A DNA stretch of 64,000 nt from Leptolyngbya sp. BL0902 (GCF_016403105.1 NZ_CP046155.1:2232001-2296000); one strand, 5' to 3'; shown: positions 1-9,733, numbered from the stretch's first letter. A program made the numbers and translations. The notes: generated by a model from the letters alone, not told the origin.

Positions 1-1446
1 AAGATTCCTTTACCAAGCGCATGGGCAGATCACCAACACTGGCAAGCCCTAGACAGCACGGGGCAGGAACTTCTGACGCAGTGGAGCGGCCCTCAGTCCC
101 TCAGTCTTTCTCTCCTCCAGGCAGCAAAAGAGGCAGGGGCAGCCAAGCTAGCCCTGCTAGCTCCCCTCTCTTCCCCGGAAGAGGGGTTGGGAGTGAGGGC
201 CAAAGTCTTAGTGACGGTCTCCAGGATTCCCTCCGTTGGCTATCGGGTCATTTGGTTAAAACCTATCACCGCCGACCTCCCATCTCCCCACTCCCCACTC
301 CCCACTCCCTCAAATTGGATTCTTGAAAACCTGCACCTCCGCGCCACCCTGGATGCCAAAACCGGAGAAATCGCCAGCCTGATTCACAAAGCCACAGGCA
401 CAGAAACCTTCAGCGCGACCGGGAATCAGCTTCAGGCATTTAAGGATGCCGGACAGTATTGGGACGCCTGGAACATTGCCCCAGATTATCAAGATCATCC
501 CCTCGATGGGTTCTGCCTGGAATTGATGCAGTGGGCGGAGAACGGCCCCTGTCGGCAGGTAATTCGAGTGGTGAAAACCTTTAATCAGTCCACCTTTGTC
601 CAGGACTACGTTTTGGATGCCACCTCGCCCCACCTCATGATTCGGACGACCGTGGATTGGCAGGAAACCCAGGTGTTGGTGAAGGCAGCATTTCCGTTGA
701 CGGTATCGGCAGATCAGGCCACCTACGAAATTCCCTTTGGGGCCATCCAGCGCTCAACCCATCCCCAAAGGCCGGAGGAACGGGCGAAGTGGGAAGTCCC
801 GGCCCTGCGCTGGGCGGATATGAGTCAACGGGATGAAGCGGGGCAGAGTCGAGGCGTGAGCATCCTTACGGACTATAAGCACGGCTTTGATGCCACCCCC
901 AATCAACTCCGGCTGACCTTACTAAAAGCGCCCCTCTGGCCCGACCCCACCGCCGACCGAGGGCAGCAGACCTTTACCTACGCCATCTATCCCCATGCCG
1001 GAAGCTGGCAGGAATCCAAGACCGTGCGGCAGGCGCGTAATCTGAATATGCCCGTGCTGCCATGGTTTCCGCCTCAAGATGTGGCGATGGACAATCGGCC
1101 ATGCCAACCATTGGCTGAGACACAAAACTGTGCTGGTGCCGAAAACTGCCCTGAAACGGGAAGCTTTTTGCACGTCGGGGAGACCACCTGGGTACTGTCG
1201 GCCTTGAAGGTCGCGGAGGATCAGAACCATCAGGTCATCCTGCGCGGCTACGAAAGCGCTGGAATCGCCGCCCAGTTTTCCCTAGCTGGAATTTTGGCAG
1301 ATCTGCCGATGGCAACCACGAACCTGCTAGAGCAGCCGATCAACGGTGCCCCAACGCCTGATCAGCCTGAACCCATCGCGGTGAGGCCATGGCAGGTGAT
1401 CAGCCTGATCTTGGCGCAACCGTCTCCATCGCCCCTGCCCAATTAG
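1..1446 (+). CDS. Alpha-mannosidase (GH38 family), C-terminal part; 5' end outside window
   Basis: The reading frame is open from base 1 and ends at the TAG before 1447, so the start and the catalytic domain lie upstream. The visible part (about 481 residues) matches the C-terminal beta-sandwich half of GH38 alpha-mannosidases: a 'LDAKTGEIASLI' segment, the 'SILTDYKHGFD' stretch, and 'FTYAIYPHAGSW' followed by 'RQARNLNMP'. These enzymes hydrolyse terminal alpha-mannosyl residues. Oddity: residues 53-104 hold a proline/serine-rich stretch encoded by a palindromic repeat arm (159-200) and a heptamer repeat (284-311). Family assignment is good; the substrate cannot be judged without the catalytic half. 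Confidence 0.8.
   Translation, partial: KIPLPSAWADHQHWQALDSTGQELLTQWSGPQSLSLSLLQAAKEAGAAKLALLAPLSSPEEGLGVRAKVLVTVSRIPSVGYRVIWLKPITADLPSPHSPLPTPSNWILENLHLRATLDAKTGEIASLIHKATGTETFSATGNQLQAFKDAGQYWDAWNIAPDYQDHPLDGFCLELMQWAENGPCRQVIRVVKTFNQSTFVQDYVLDATSPHLMIRTTVDWQETQVLVKAAFPLTVSADQATYEIPFGAIQRSTHPQRPEERAKWEVPALRWADMSQRDEAGQSRGVSILTDYKHGFDATPNQLRLTLLKAPLWPDPTADRGQQTFTYAIYPHAGSWQESKTVRQARNLNMPVLPWFPPQDVAMDNRPCQPLAETQNCAGAENCPETGSFLHVGETTWVLSALKVAEDQNHQVILRGYESAGIAAQFSLAGILADLPMATTNLLEQPINGAPTPDQPEPIAVRPWQVISLILAQPSPSPLPN
159..200 (+). repeat. In-frame arm of a dispersed palindromic repeat
   Basis: These 42 bases form a hairpin (CCCCTCT ... AGAGGGG) and match 36 of 42 positions of the right arm of the intergenic repeat at 29747-29840. 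Here the arm is translated within the alpha-mannosidase frame without breaking it. Confidence 0.7.
284..311 (+). repeat. Heptamer tandem repeat (CTCCCCA)3 plus CTCCCTC
   Basis: Three perfect CTCCCCA units and one variant unit in a row. Such heptamers are typical of intergenic DNA in filamentous cyanobacteria, but this copy is inside the alpha-mannosidase coding frame and encodes a Pro/Ser-rich linker. Confidence 0.75.
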
Positions 1447-1473
1447 GCTACGTCGGCTACGGTAGAGCAGGTA

Positions 1474-2610
1474 CTAGCATCTTAAATCGCTGCGGTCGTC
1501 ATCAAGGTCTTCCCAGTCGGCCCCGTCGGTGGTGGTGTAGTGGAGGTCTTCGAGGGCTTGGCGCTGGCGACGACGGGATACCCGGCGGTATTTCTTGGCC
1601 TGAAGCATAGGTTCCTGGTGGATTTCGCCTAGGCCGCCCACCTTGCGTTTGAGCTGGGCTTGGTCTGGGGAGCGGCTGGCTTGAGCTGCTTGCAGGGCCT
1701 CAGCCTCAGCCACGAGGGTGCTGTACAAATCGTAGCGATCCCAGTCGTTGCCGACGGCGCAACCGGGCTCATCGCCATGGAGGCAGTCGTTAAACTGACA
1801 GGCATCCTGGGCGAGGCGGCGGCGAATCTCAGGGAAACAGGAGCCTAGGTCGGCAGGATGTAGGGTGAGGTCGGGCTGGTTAAAACCGGGGGTGTCGGCC
1901 AGTAGACCGCCCTGGGGCAGGGGAAAGAGTTCCACATGGCGGGTGGTGTGGCGACCCCGCCCCAACTTGCCAGAGACGGCATTGGTGCGGAGATGGGCGG
2001 CGGGAATAAGGCGATTAATCAGGCTAGATTTCCCCACCCCAGAGGGGCCAGACACCACCGTCACCCGGCCCTGGAGCCGAGGCTGAAGCGTTAGCCAGTC
2101 CTCCCCCTGATGGAGGCTAATCAGGAGCGGATCGTAGCCCCACTGGCGCAGCCGATGTTGCCAGAGGCGGCGGGTGTGATCGGTCACTAAGTCCTGCTTA
2201 TTGAAGCACAGCAACACGCTTAGCCCGGTGGATTCCGCCTTCACCAAAAACCGACTCAGTTGATGGGGATCCAAATCGGGCTCGGCGAGGGCAAACAGCA
2301 GCAGCACCTGATCCGCATTGGCAATGGGAGGTCGGTCGAGCACCGTCTGGCGGGGGGCAACGGCGGCAATGGCTCCCCGCTGCCCTTCCCAGTCTGGATC
2401 TACTACCTGCACCCGGTCGCCCACCATCACCCGCTGGCCGATTTTTTTCAATCGTGCCCGCCGAATGCAGAGCAAAGCCCGACAGGGGAGTACTTCCCGG
2501 TGGGCATCCTGCTCCAGCGTCACCCAATAGTAGTTGGCCTGCACCGCCGTCACCACTCCCCAGAGGGGCGTTTCAGGCTCGGTCGAGGGGGAGGCTATGG
2601 TGCGACTCAC
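1474..2610 (-). CDS. rsgA: Ribosome small subunit-dependent GTPase A
   Basis: 378-residue circularly permuted GTPase that acts in late 30S subunit maturation. An N-terminal OB-fold (about 15-80) is followed by the G4 motif NKQD, which precedes the P-loop 'GPSGVGKSS' and the G3 motif 'DTPGF': the permuted order that defines YjeQ/RsgA. A C-terminal zinc-binding segment with C-H-C spacing ('CQFNDCLHGDEPGCAV') is present. The start is GTG at 2610, whose GTGA overlaps the stop of the upstream tusA-like gene, so it is probably translated by coupling as the last gene of the grpE-dnaK-dnaJ-tusA-rsgA run. Confidence 0.95.
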   Translation of the reverse strand: MSRTIASPSTEPETPLWGVVTAVQANYYWVTLEQDAHREVLPCRALLCIRRARLKKIGQRVMVGDRVQVVDPDWEGQRGAIAAVAPRQTVLDRPPIANADQVLLLFALAEPDLDPHQLSRFLVKAESTGLSVLLCFNKQDLVTDHTRRLWQHRLRQWGYDPLLISLHQGEDWLTLQPRLQGRVTVVSGPSGVGKSSLINRLIPAAHLRTNAVSGKLGRGRHTTRHVELFPLPQGGLLADTPGFNQPDLTLHPADLGSCFPEIRRRLAQDACQFNDCLHGDEPGCAVGNDWDRYDLYSTLVAEAEALQAAQASRSPDQAQLKRKVGGLGEIHQEPMLQAKKYRRVSRRRQRQALEDLHYTTTDGADWEDLDDDRSDLRC

Positions 2611-2873
2611 TGGGATCGTCGCACCTGGAGTCGGCAGTAATCGCCGCAGTCCTCCAGGGCTTCAATGGCATAGCCCTCCATGCGGAGGCTGTCGGGCACC
2701 TGCTCCACAGGCTCACCCGCGTCGAGCCACACCTCTAGCAGGGCACCGGGGGCCATCTTTTCAAGCTGGAGCTTAGTCCGCACAAAGTTGATGGGACAGG
2801 GAGTGCCCCGTAAGTCCAGGGAAAAGTCTGGAACTGGAGACGTTGTTTGGAGGAAGGAATCCATGCTGCTCAT
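2607..2873 (-). CDS. TusA/SirA-family sulfur carrier protein
   Basis: 88 residues with the TusA-family signature '[20 protein letters not shown]', in which the CP Cys is the presumed persulfide carrier, followed by the two-layer alpha/beta fold with '[18 protein letters not shown]'. Family members transfer sulfur for tRNA thiolation or cofactor synthesis; the partner here is unknown. It overlaps dnaJ by ATGA upstream and rsgA by GTGA downstream, so all three appear translationally coupled. The C-terminus carries an extra Cys ('[10 protein letters not shown]'). Confidence 0.88.
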   Translation of the reverse strand: MSSMDSFLQTTSPVPDFSLDLRGTPCPINFVRTKLQLEKMAPGALLEVWLDAGEPVEQVPDSLRMEGYAIEALEDCGDYCRLQVRRSQ

Positions 2874-3997
2874 CCGCGAAATAACCCCCCCAAAAAGCCT
2901 TCAATGCCGCCCCGGTTGACCTTGTCACCGCGAATTTCCGCCAGCTTTTCGACCAGCTCCCGCTCTTCGGGCTTGAGGCGGGTGGGAATATCCACCTGAA
3001 TCGTAATCAAATGATTGCCCCGACTGACGGGGTTCCCCAGCTTGGGTACACCACGATCCTCCAGCGTTAGCACGGTGCCCGGTTGTGTACCTGCCGGAAT
3101 TTCCATCTCCACGGGGCCATCCACGGTCTCCACCTGGATTTTGCAGCCCAGAATAGCTTGCAGGTAGCTCACCCGCAGGTCAGACAGAAGGTTGATGCCA
3201 TCCCGCTTAAAGGCGGCATCTTCCGTCACAAACAGGTAGACGTACAAATCTCCTGATGGGCCACCCCGCAGTCCAGCGTCGCCCTCCCCAGACACCCGTA
3301 GCCGGGTGCCATTGTCTACCCCAGCGGGCACCGTAATTTTCAGCTTCTTGGTTTCCTGGGTTTGGCCACTGCCGCCACAGACATCACAGCGGTCTTCGAT
3401 CACCTCACCCGTGCCGCCACAGGTGGGGCAAGCCGAGACTTGGGTAAAGCTGCCGAAGGGGGTGCGGGTGGCCCGCCGCACTTGGCCTGTGCCGCTACAG
3501 GTGCCGCAGGTGGTGGGGCGCGTACCGGGCTTGGCTCCGTTGCCGCTACAGGTGCCGCAGGTTTCGAGGTGGCTAATTTTGATTTCTTTCTCGCCGCCAA
3601 AGACCGCTTCTTTAAAGTCCAGCTTCAGGTCAAGGCGCAAATCATCGCCTCGGCTGGGGCTACGACGGCGTGGTCCACCTTGGCCCATACCGCCAGAGAA
3701 CCCGCTGAAGAAGCTCTCGAAAATGTCGGCAAAGCCGCCCATGTCGCCAAAGTCTTGGTAGCCAGCCCCGGCGGCACTGCCCACCCCAGCCTCACCAAAG
3801 CGGTCGTAGCGAGCCCGTACCTCTGGCTCAGACAGCACTTCGTAGGCTCGGTTAATTTCCTTGAAGGTTTCCTCCGCGCCGGGATCTTTGTTGACGTCTG
3901 GGTGGTATTTGCGGGCTAAGCGGCGATAGGCACGCTTAATCTCGTCTTGATCGGCACTGCGCGAAACACCAAGCAGGTCATAGTAATCACGGGCCAT
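2870..3997 (-). CDS. dnaJ: Chaperone protein DnaJ (type I Hsp40)
   Basis: 375 residues with all type I domains in order: J-domain (1-70) with HPD at 32-34, a Gly/Phe-rich linker, a zinc domain with four CxxCxGxG-type repeats ([32 protein letters not shown]), and the C-terminal substrate-binding domain. It stimulates the ATPase of DnaK and delivers unfolded clients. It lies 118 bases downstream of dnaK on the same strand, and its stop overlaps the tusA-like start. Confidence 0.96.
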   Translation of the reverse strand: MARDYYDLLGVSRSADQDEIKRAYRRLARKYHPDVNKDPGAEETFKEINRAYEVLSEPEVRARYDRFGEAGVGSAAGAGYQDFGDMGGFADIFESFFSGFSGGMGQGGPRRRSPSRGDDLRLDLKLDFKEAVFGGEKEIKISHLETCGTCSGNGAKPGTRPTTCGTCSGTGQVRRATRTPFGSFTQVSACPTCGGTGEVIEDRCDVCGGSGQTQETKKLKITVPAGVDNGTRLRVSGEGDAGLRGGPSGDLYVYLFVTEDAAFKRDGINLLSDLRVSYLQAILGCKIQVETVDGPVEMEIPAGTQPGTVLTLEDRGVPKLGNPVSRGNHLITIQVDIPTRLKPEERELVEKLAEIRGDKVNRGGIEGFLGGLFRG

Positions 3998-4115
3998 AGG
4001 GGGCTACCTAGACAACTCCAGCAACATATCCAAGTCTGCACTATATTAAGCAGCTTTGACCGCCTTGGCTAGGTGGGATACCCGCCCTAGGGTCTGGGTT
4101 GGACTCGGTTGCAGG

Positions 4116-6068
4116 CTAATCAATGGCCTCGTAGTCGGCGGTGACGGTGGCATCGAGGTCGTCGTCATAGTCACCCGCATCGGCGGCAGCACCATAGCCT
4201 CCTCCATTGTCTTCGGGCTCGTAGTCCGAGAATCCCATGTCGTCAGAGCTTGAGGTGTTGGTGCTGCTGTAGAAGCTAGAGCCGATGGCAAAGAGAGCCG
4301 ACTGAAGCTCGTCGAGGCAAGTTTGCAGCGCCGATGGTTGAATGGTAGGACTCTGGACGGCACGGCGCAGTTGAGCGGCCTTAGCTTCCAGGTTGGCGCG
4401 AGTGGAGTCATCCATGGCGGCCCCGTGGTCGCGCAGGGTGGCATCGTAGCTGTTGAAGAGACCGTCGGCCTGGTTGGCCAGTTCCACCACCTGTCGCCGC
4501 CGCTCGTCTTCGTCCGCAAAGACCTCTGCATCCTGGCGCATTTGCTCCACTTCGCTGGCGCTGAGCCCTCCGGTGTTGGTGATGCGGATGCTCTGGGCGC
4601 GTCCGGTGCCTTTATCGAGGGCAGATACCTGCAAAATGCCGTCGGCGTCGATCTCAAAGGAGACTTCGATTTGAGGGACACCCCGGGGAGCCGGAGGGAT
4701 ACCCGTGAGTTGGAACTTGCCGAGGCTCTTATTGTCCTTGGCCATGGCCCGCTCCCCTTGGAGCACGTGGATCTCTACCGAGGTCTGGCCGTCGGTGGCG
4801 GTGGAGAAGGTCTGGGATTTGCTGGTGGGAATGGTCGTGTTCCGCTCAATAATCTTGGTGAACACTTCGCCCAGGGTTTCGATACCCAAGGACAGCGGTG
4901 TTACGTCTAGCAGCAGCAGATCCTTGACCTCGCCCCCCAGCACCCCCGCCTGGATGGCCGCCCCTAGGGCCACCGCTTCATCGGGGTTGACGGAACGATC
5001 CGGGGCTTTCCCCCCAAAATACTGGCTAATGGCCTGCTGTACCGCTGGCATTCGGGTGGATCCACCCACCAGCAAAATCCGATCAATGCCCTCCGGGGCC
5101 AGTCCGGCATCCTTCAGGGCTTGCTGCACGGGCTCCAGGGTAGACTTAACCAAATCGGCGGCCAACTGCTCGAAGTGAGACCGCGTTAGGCTCATTTCCA
5201 GGTGCTTTGGCCCGGTTTCATCCGCCGTAATGAAGGGCAAATTGATGGAGGTGGAGGCCAGGTTAGACAGCTCAATCTTGGCTTTTTCAGACGCCTCCCG
5301 GATGCGCTGGAGAGCCATCCGATCCGCTGAGAGGTCGATGCCCTCTTGGTTGCGGAAGGCTTCGAGGAGCCAGTCTACAATGCAATTATCAAAGTCATCG
5401 CCACCGAGGTGGTTGTTGCCCGCCGTAGCTTTTACCTCGAAGACGCCATCCCCCAGTTGCAGGATGGAGACGTCGAAGGTGCCGCCCCCAAGGTCAAACA
5501 CGAGCACCGTCTGGTCTTGATCCTGTTTGTCTAGGCCATAGGATAGGGCCGCAGCAGTGGGCTCGTTAATGATCCGCAGGACTTCTAGGCCAGCGATGGT
5601 GCCTGCGTCCTTGGTAGCCTGACGCTGGGCATCGGTGAAGTAGGCCGGAACGGTAATCACCGCCTGGGTGACGTCGGTGCCCAGGTAGGCTTCGGCATCC
5701 TGCTTGAGCTTTTGCAGAATCATGGCCGAGACCTCTTGGGGGGTGTAGGTTTTGCCCCGAATTTCCACGTCAACGGTTTGATCGCGCCCGCTGACGCAGA
5801 CGTAGGGTACCCGACTCCGCTCGGCCACGGTGTCATCCCAGCGCCGCCCGATGAAGCGTTTAATGCTGTAGACCGTGTTTTCGGCGTTGGTGACGGCTTG
5901 GCGTTTGGCCAATTGGCCCACCAGACGCTCACCGCCTTTGCCAAAGCCCACGATGCTGGGCACCGTGCGCCCCCCTTCCGTGCTGGTAATCACCACTGGT
6001 TTGCCGCCTTCAAGCACGGCAACACAGCTATTCGTTGTCCCTAAATCGATGCCGATTACTTTTCCCAT
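4116..6068 (-). CDS. dnaK: Molecular chaperone DnaK (Hsp70)
   Basis: 650 residues from the ATG at 6068, which begins [16 protein letters not shown]; the frame is open further upstream but the extra residues are not Hsp70-like. ATPase-domain motifs are all present: '[11 protein letters not shown]', '[14 protein letters not shown]', '[14 protein letters not shown]'. The substrate-binding domain follows ('[15 protein letters not shown]'). The tail after about residue 590 is Ser/Asp/Gly-rich and very acidic, and lacks a clear conserved C-terminal motif, like the DnaK1-type cyanobacterial paralogues. Location between grpE and dnaJ, and next to pilB, also recalls the DnaK1 locus of Synechocystis (from memory). 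Paralogue assignment is inference. Confidence 0.95.
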   Translation of the reverse strand: MGKVIGIDLGTTNSCVAVLEGGKPVVITSTEGGRTVPSIVGFGKGGERLVGQLAKRQAVTNAENTVYSIKRFIGRRWDDTVAERSRVPYVCVSGRDQTVDVEIRGKTYTPQEVSAMILQKLKQDAEAYLGTDVTQAVITVPAYFTDAQRQATKDAGTIAGLEVLRIINEPTAAALSYGLDKQDQDQTVLVFDLGGGTFDVSILQLGDGVFEVKATAGNNHLGGDDFDNCIVDWLLEAFRNQEGIDLSADRMALQRIREASEKAKIELSNLASTSINLPFITADETGPKHLEMSLTRSHFEQLAADLVKSTLEPVQQALKDAGLAPEGIDRILLVGGSTRMPAVQQAISQYFGGKAPDRSVNPDEAVALGAAIQAGVLGGEVKDLLLLDVTPLSLGIETLGEVFTKIIERNTTIPTSKSQTFSTATDGQTSVEIHVLQGERAMAKDNKSLGKFQLTGIPPAPRGVPQIEVSFEIDADGILQVSALDKGTGRAQSIRITNTGGLSASEVEQMRQDAEVFADEDERRRQVVELANQADGLFNSYDATLRDHGAAMDDSTRANLEAKAAQLRRAVQSPTIQPSALQTCLDELQSALFAIGSSFYSSTNTSSSDDMGFSDYEPEDNGGGYGAAADAGDYDDDLDATVTADYEAID

Positions 6069-6245
6069 AGCCCGTGCTGTTGAACAAAGTGACTGCCCAG
6101 ACCCCGACTGCTGTGCCCCTTCTAGAAGGGAACCCCTGACGACCAACTGTGGTTAGTATGCCCCCCCTAGGGATGAAAGTTATCGCACTGCGAGGAAGAC
6201 AACGAAGTATGAACCGGACAAGGCCACGGTTCTGCCCGGTGCTGT

Positions 6246-6920
6246 CTAGCTCTCCTCGGAGGCAGGGCTATCCGCTTCCGGTGGGGCCGCAACCTTCACC
6301 ATGGCGTAGCGCAAAACTCGATCTCCGAGCTGGTAGCCCCGCACAAACTCTTCGATCACCGTACCTTCGGGGTGGTCAGCGGTGGGTTCCCGCATAACCG
6401 CCTCGTGGAGTTGAGGATCAAACTCTTGTCCTTCCGCTCGCAGGGCCGATACCCCCAGGCGCTTGAGGGTCTCCACAAGTTGCTTGTAGACGCTTTGATA
6501 GCTCTTGTGAATCGCCATCTCTGCCTCGGTTTGGGGCTTGATTTGAGATCGAGCCCGCTCAAAGTTATCTACCACAGGCAGCAATTCAATAACCGTATTG
6601 CCTTTGACCTGGTTTTCCAGATCTTCCTTTTCCCGGGCGGTGCGTTTTCGGTAGTTTTCAAAGTCTGCCGCAATGCGAATGGCCTGGTTAGACTGATCCT
6701 CAATCTGGGCTTTAAGGTCAGCAATCTGCTGCTCGAAGTGGGCTACCTCGACCCCAGATGCGCTGCGAACCCCAGGTTCTTCGGCTAGCTCGGCCTCCAG
6801 GCCGTCTAGGGCCTGATCAATATCAATATCAAGGGCCGCGTCCTCTTCGTGAAGTTCCTCCACCCCCTCTGTGGCGGGCGCTGCTTCGGGGATATCCGCT
6901 TGATGCTGTTCGTCAACCAT
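6246..6920 (-). CDS. grpE: Nucleotide exchange factor GrpE
   Basis: 224 residues. An acidic N-terminal tail (1-55) precedes a long coiled-coil helix ('QIADLKAQIEDQSNQAIRI'), the conserved 'DFENYRKRTAREKED', and the beta domain ending 'GYQLGDRVLRYAMVKVA'. It releases ADP from DnaK. First gene of the chaperone operon; 177 bases separate it from the dnaK start. No strong Shine-Dalgarno is seen. A stable hairpin lies 48-77 bases upstream of the start. Confidence 0.95.
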   Translation of the reverse strand: MVDEQHQADIPEAAPATEGVEELHEEDAALDIDIDQALDGLEAELAEEPGVRSASGVEVAHFEQQIADLKAQIEDQSNQAIRIAADFENYRKRTAREKEDLENQVKGNTVIELLPVVDNFERARSQIKPQTEAEMAIHKSYQSVYKQLVETLKRLGVSALRAEGQEFDPQLHEAVMREPTADHPEGTVIEEFVRGYQLGDRVLRYAMVKVAAPPEADSPASEES

Positions 6921-7519
6921 GCCAATCTCGTAACCTGACTACGTGTAAACTGGACGACTTGTTCTGGCAGACCTAGGAGTCAACTCCCAGAGGTCTGGCT
7001 CAAGCTTATCTTACTTACGTAGGCCGTCAACAGCACAGTTTTTGCCGACCTGGTTCTAAATTCGCCCTAATCTGTGCCGACAGACGAAAATTCAACGGAA
7101 GCACCGCAGCGCTGACCTCGGCAACCGGGGTTGCAATCAACGGCTAGGACAGCATTCTGCCCTGGGCTCAGACCTGGCTGGGGTGGGCCATCGCTTCTGG
7201 GGCGTTAGTTTAAGTTACGTAACAATCCGCAGGGGTCGGCTGGGGGGGTAAGCACCTAATTCCTAAGGACTCGATTAAAACTAGAGGTAGGTCTTGGGCT
7301 TTTCTGACCCCTCCCTCCTCAACAGGTGGCTCAATCGGCAGTTTCCAACCCTGAAACCCACCGTAGCAAATGTCGCGCCGATCAAGGGGGATAGGGGTAT
7401 GATCGGAACTAGAGTGGGGTGTAGCTTGGGCTTCTACTTCTGTAACCGTTGGTGCGGTCGTAATTAGGGACGCCTTTGACTAAATATGTTTGCGATTCTT
7501 CTGTGTTGGCATCGGCACT
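6921..7519. promoter_or_regulatory. Intergenic control region between grpE (left) and pilB (right)
   Basis: About 600 bases without a recognisable gene between two divergent operons, so both promoters should be here. No CIRCE element (TTAGCACTC ... GAGTGCTAA) was found by eye. Visible structure: the grpE-leader hairpin (6968-6997) and a perfect 10-base palindrome GTTACGTAAC at 7214-7223. No transcription start can be assigned with confidence. Confidence 0.5.
6968..6997 (-). promoter_or_regulatory. Hairpin in the grpE 5' leader
   Basis: CAGACCT pairs with AGGTCTG and, inside, GGAGT pairs with ACTCC, giving an interrupted stem of 12 pairs. It lies 48-77 bases upstream of the grpE start. It is not followed by a T-run in the grpE direction, so it is not a simple terminator there; an RNA-level regulatory role is possible but unproven. 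Confidence 0.4.
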
Positions 7520-9523
7520 ATGACTAATTCTCCTTCGTCTCGGCGGGCGCTTGTTCTACAACGAAGTTTTTCGCCCTTTGGCAATAAGCTGATCCAAACG
7601 GGCTACGTAGATTCGGAACAGATGCAGAAAGCCCTCGCGGAGAGCCGCAAAACCGGGCAATCCCTGACCGATGTCCTCGAGTCTTTGACCGGGCAGCAGT
7701 TGGCCCCAGAACTGCTGCGCCAGTACAAGAAGCAGCAACTCTTTGAGCTGAAGATTCTCTACGGGGTCGAGTCCCTCGATCCAGAACTCAGCGATGTCTC
7801 AGCCGCCCAGATCGGTAGCCTGATTGACACGCTCATTCCGGTGGATGTCTGCCGCCGCCACCGCCTCGTCCCCCTAGCCCAAGAGGAGGGGGATCAGCCA
7901 GCGGTACTCGTGGCCATGGTCGATCCTGAAAACCTTGAGGCCCAGGACGACCTGAACCGCATCCTGCGCCCCCGCAACATGGCCCTGCGCCGCATGGTGA
8001 TTACCGTTGAAGACTTTCAGCGGCTCATCTCCACCTACCTCGATGAGGCGGTTGCCAAGCAGAAAAAAGAAGAACTCGATGCCGCCGTTGACGTCCGCAC
8101 CAGCCTAGAGGAACTGGATTATGGTGGCGACCTAGAGGACGTCATTGACCAGGAAGCTGATCTTGGCGAGGCCCTGAAGGATGCTGGGGCGGCTCCGGTC
8201 ATTGCCCTAGTGAACAAAATTCTGGTGAAGGCGCTGCAAGAGGGCGTTTCCGACATCCACATCGAGCCCCAGGAAGAGTATCTGCGGGTGCGCTTCCGCA
8301 AAGATGGGGTGCTGAAGGAAGCCCTGCCCCGGATGCCGAAAAAAATCATCCCAGCGGTAACAGCCCGCTTCAAGATCATCTCCGACCTCGACATTGCCGA
8401 GCGACGGGCTCCCCAGGATGGCCGGATTCGCCGGATCTTCCAGGGTCGTAAGGTAGACTTTCGGGTCAACACCTTGCCCAGCCGCTGCGGCGAGAAGGTG
8501 GTGCTGCGGATTCTGGATAACTCCGTCACCCAACTGGGGCTCGACAAGCTCATCACCGACCCCACCTCCCTCAAAATTGTCCAGGAAATGGCAGCGCGGC
8601 CCTTTGGGCTCTTGCTAGTGACGGGGCCAACGGGTTCCGGGAAAACCACGACCCTCTACTCGGTGCTGTCGGAGCGCAATGATCCTGGCATCAACATCAG
8701 CACCGCCGAAGACCCGATTGAATACACCCTAGAAGGGCTCACCCAGGTGCAGGTGATTCGGGAAAAGGGCATGGACTTTTCCGCCATTCTGCGGGCCTTT
8801 TTGCGCCAAGACCCGGATGTGATTCTGGTGGGGGAAACCCGCGACCGAGAAACCGCCAAAACCGCCATTGAAGCGGCCCTCACCGGGCACATGGTGCTCA
8901 CCACCCTACACACCAACGACGCCGCCGGGGCCATCGCCCGTTTGGATGAAATGGGGGTGGAATCCTTCATGGTGTCTAGCGCCCTGATTGGGGTGCTGGC
9001 CCAACGCCTCCTGCGGCGGGTCTGCGGCGATTGCCGCATTGCCTACCAGCCCAGCGTGGACGAACTGGCCCACTTTGGCCTCAGCGCCTCCGCCGATGGC
9101 GAAGTGACCTTCTACAAGGCCAACACCCTCTCCATCGACCAGGTGGCCGAAGCGCGGGCAAAAAATACCCTCTGTCCCACCTGTCAGGGCGGTGGCTATA
9201 AAGGCCGGGTCGGGGTCTATGAAGTGCTGCGGGTGACGGAGCGCATTCAAAAGCTGATCTCCGACGGGGCACCGACGGAGGTGATCAAAGAAGCCGCCGT
9301 AGAGGAGGGAATGCAGACCCTGCTGGCCTACAGTCTGTCCCTGGTGCGCCAGGGCTATACCACCCTCGATGAAGTCGAGCGCGTTACCTTTACCGACACG
9401 GGCCTAGAGGCCGAACTGAAGGCAAAGCGGAAAGCGTCGCTGACCTGTAGCTGTTGTAGCGCCGAATTGCAGCAGGAGTGGTTAGACTGCCCCTACTGCC
9501 TCACCCCCCGCTTTGCGGAGTAG
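7520..9523 (+). CDS. pilB: Type IV pilus assembly (extension) ATPase PilB
   Basis: 667 residues from ATG 7520; the frame opens 30 bases earlier, but MTNSPSSRR fits better. An MshEN-type N-terminal domain (about 20-160) precedes the secretion ATPase core: 'VSDIHIEP', Walker A 'GPTGSGKTTT', Asp box 'ISTAEDPIEYTL', Walker B 'DPDVILVGETRD', His box 'TLHTNDA', and the CxxC pair ('CGDC', 'CPTC'). It powers pilus extension at the inner membrane. The C-terminal tail adds a Cys-rich motif (CSCC ... CPYC), as in other cyanobacterial PilB proteins, where it is reported to be linked to Hfq docking (from memory). It heads the pilB-pilT-pilC cluster. Confidence 0.95.
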   Translation: MTNSPSSRRALVLQRSFSPFGNKLIQTGYVDSEQMQKALAESRKTGQSLTDVLESLTGQQLAPELLRQYKKQQLFELKILYGVESLDPELSDVSAAQIGSLIDTLIPVDVCRRHRLVPLAQEEGDQPAVLVAMVDPENLEAQDDLNRILRPRNMALRRMVITVEDFQRLISTYLDEAVAKQKKEELDAAVDVRTSLEELDYGGDLEDVIDQEADLGEALKDAGAAPVIALVNKILVKALQEGVSDIHIEPQEEYLRVRFRKDGVLKEALPRMPKKIIPAVTARFKIISDLDIAERRAPQDGRIRRIFQGRKVDFRVNTLPSRCGEKVVLRILDNSVTQLGLDKLITDPTSLKIVQEMAARPFGLLLVTGPTGSGKTTTLYSVLSERNDPGINISTAEDPIEYTLEGLTQVQVIREKGMDFSAILRAFLRQDPDVILVGETRDRETAKTAIEAALTGHMVLTTLHTNDAAGAIARLDEMGVESFMVSSALIGVLAQRLLRRVCGDCRIAYQPSVDELAHFGLSASADGEVTFYKANTLSIDQVAEARAKNTLCPTCQGGGYKGRVGVYEVLRVTERIQKLISDGAPTEVIKEAAVEEGMQTLLAYSLSLVRQGYTTLDEVERVTFTDTGLEAELKAKRKASLTCSCCSAELQQEWLDCPYCLTPRFAE

Positions 9524-9733
9524 TGGAGCCCCACTAGGATAAACACCTGTACCCTAGGAAATGTGTTCAGCAGCCTAGGTAGACTCCCTACCATCAGGCC
9601 ATTCGATAAGTTTTATGGGGCCATGACACGATTGTTCACTCCTGTGGGCATCCTGAGATCAGCCTTTCGGGAACCCGGCTGACCACCTGTGAGGGTTCCT
9701 TTCCCACCCTTCTCTCCAGACAGAGGTAAATCC

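Noticed and set aside
159-311. CRISPR-like or tandem array at the start of the window
   Set aside because: Units are 7 bases without spacers; it is a simple heptamer repeat inside a gene.
7214-7223. Palindrome GTTACGTAAC as a known regulator site
   Set aside because: Perfect palindrome, but it does not match NtcA, CRP or CIRCE consensus, and one short site is not enough for a call.
7000-7500. CIRCE/HrcA operator for the grpE operon
   Set aside because: The spacer was read for TTAGCACTC and GAGTGCTAA; neither arm was found.
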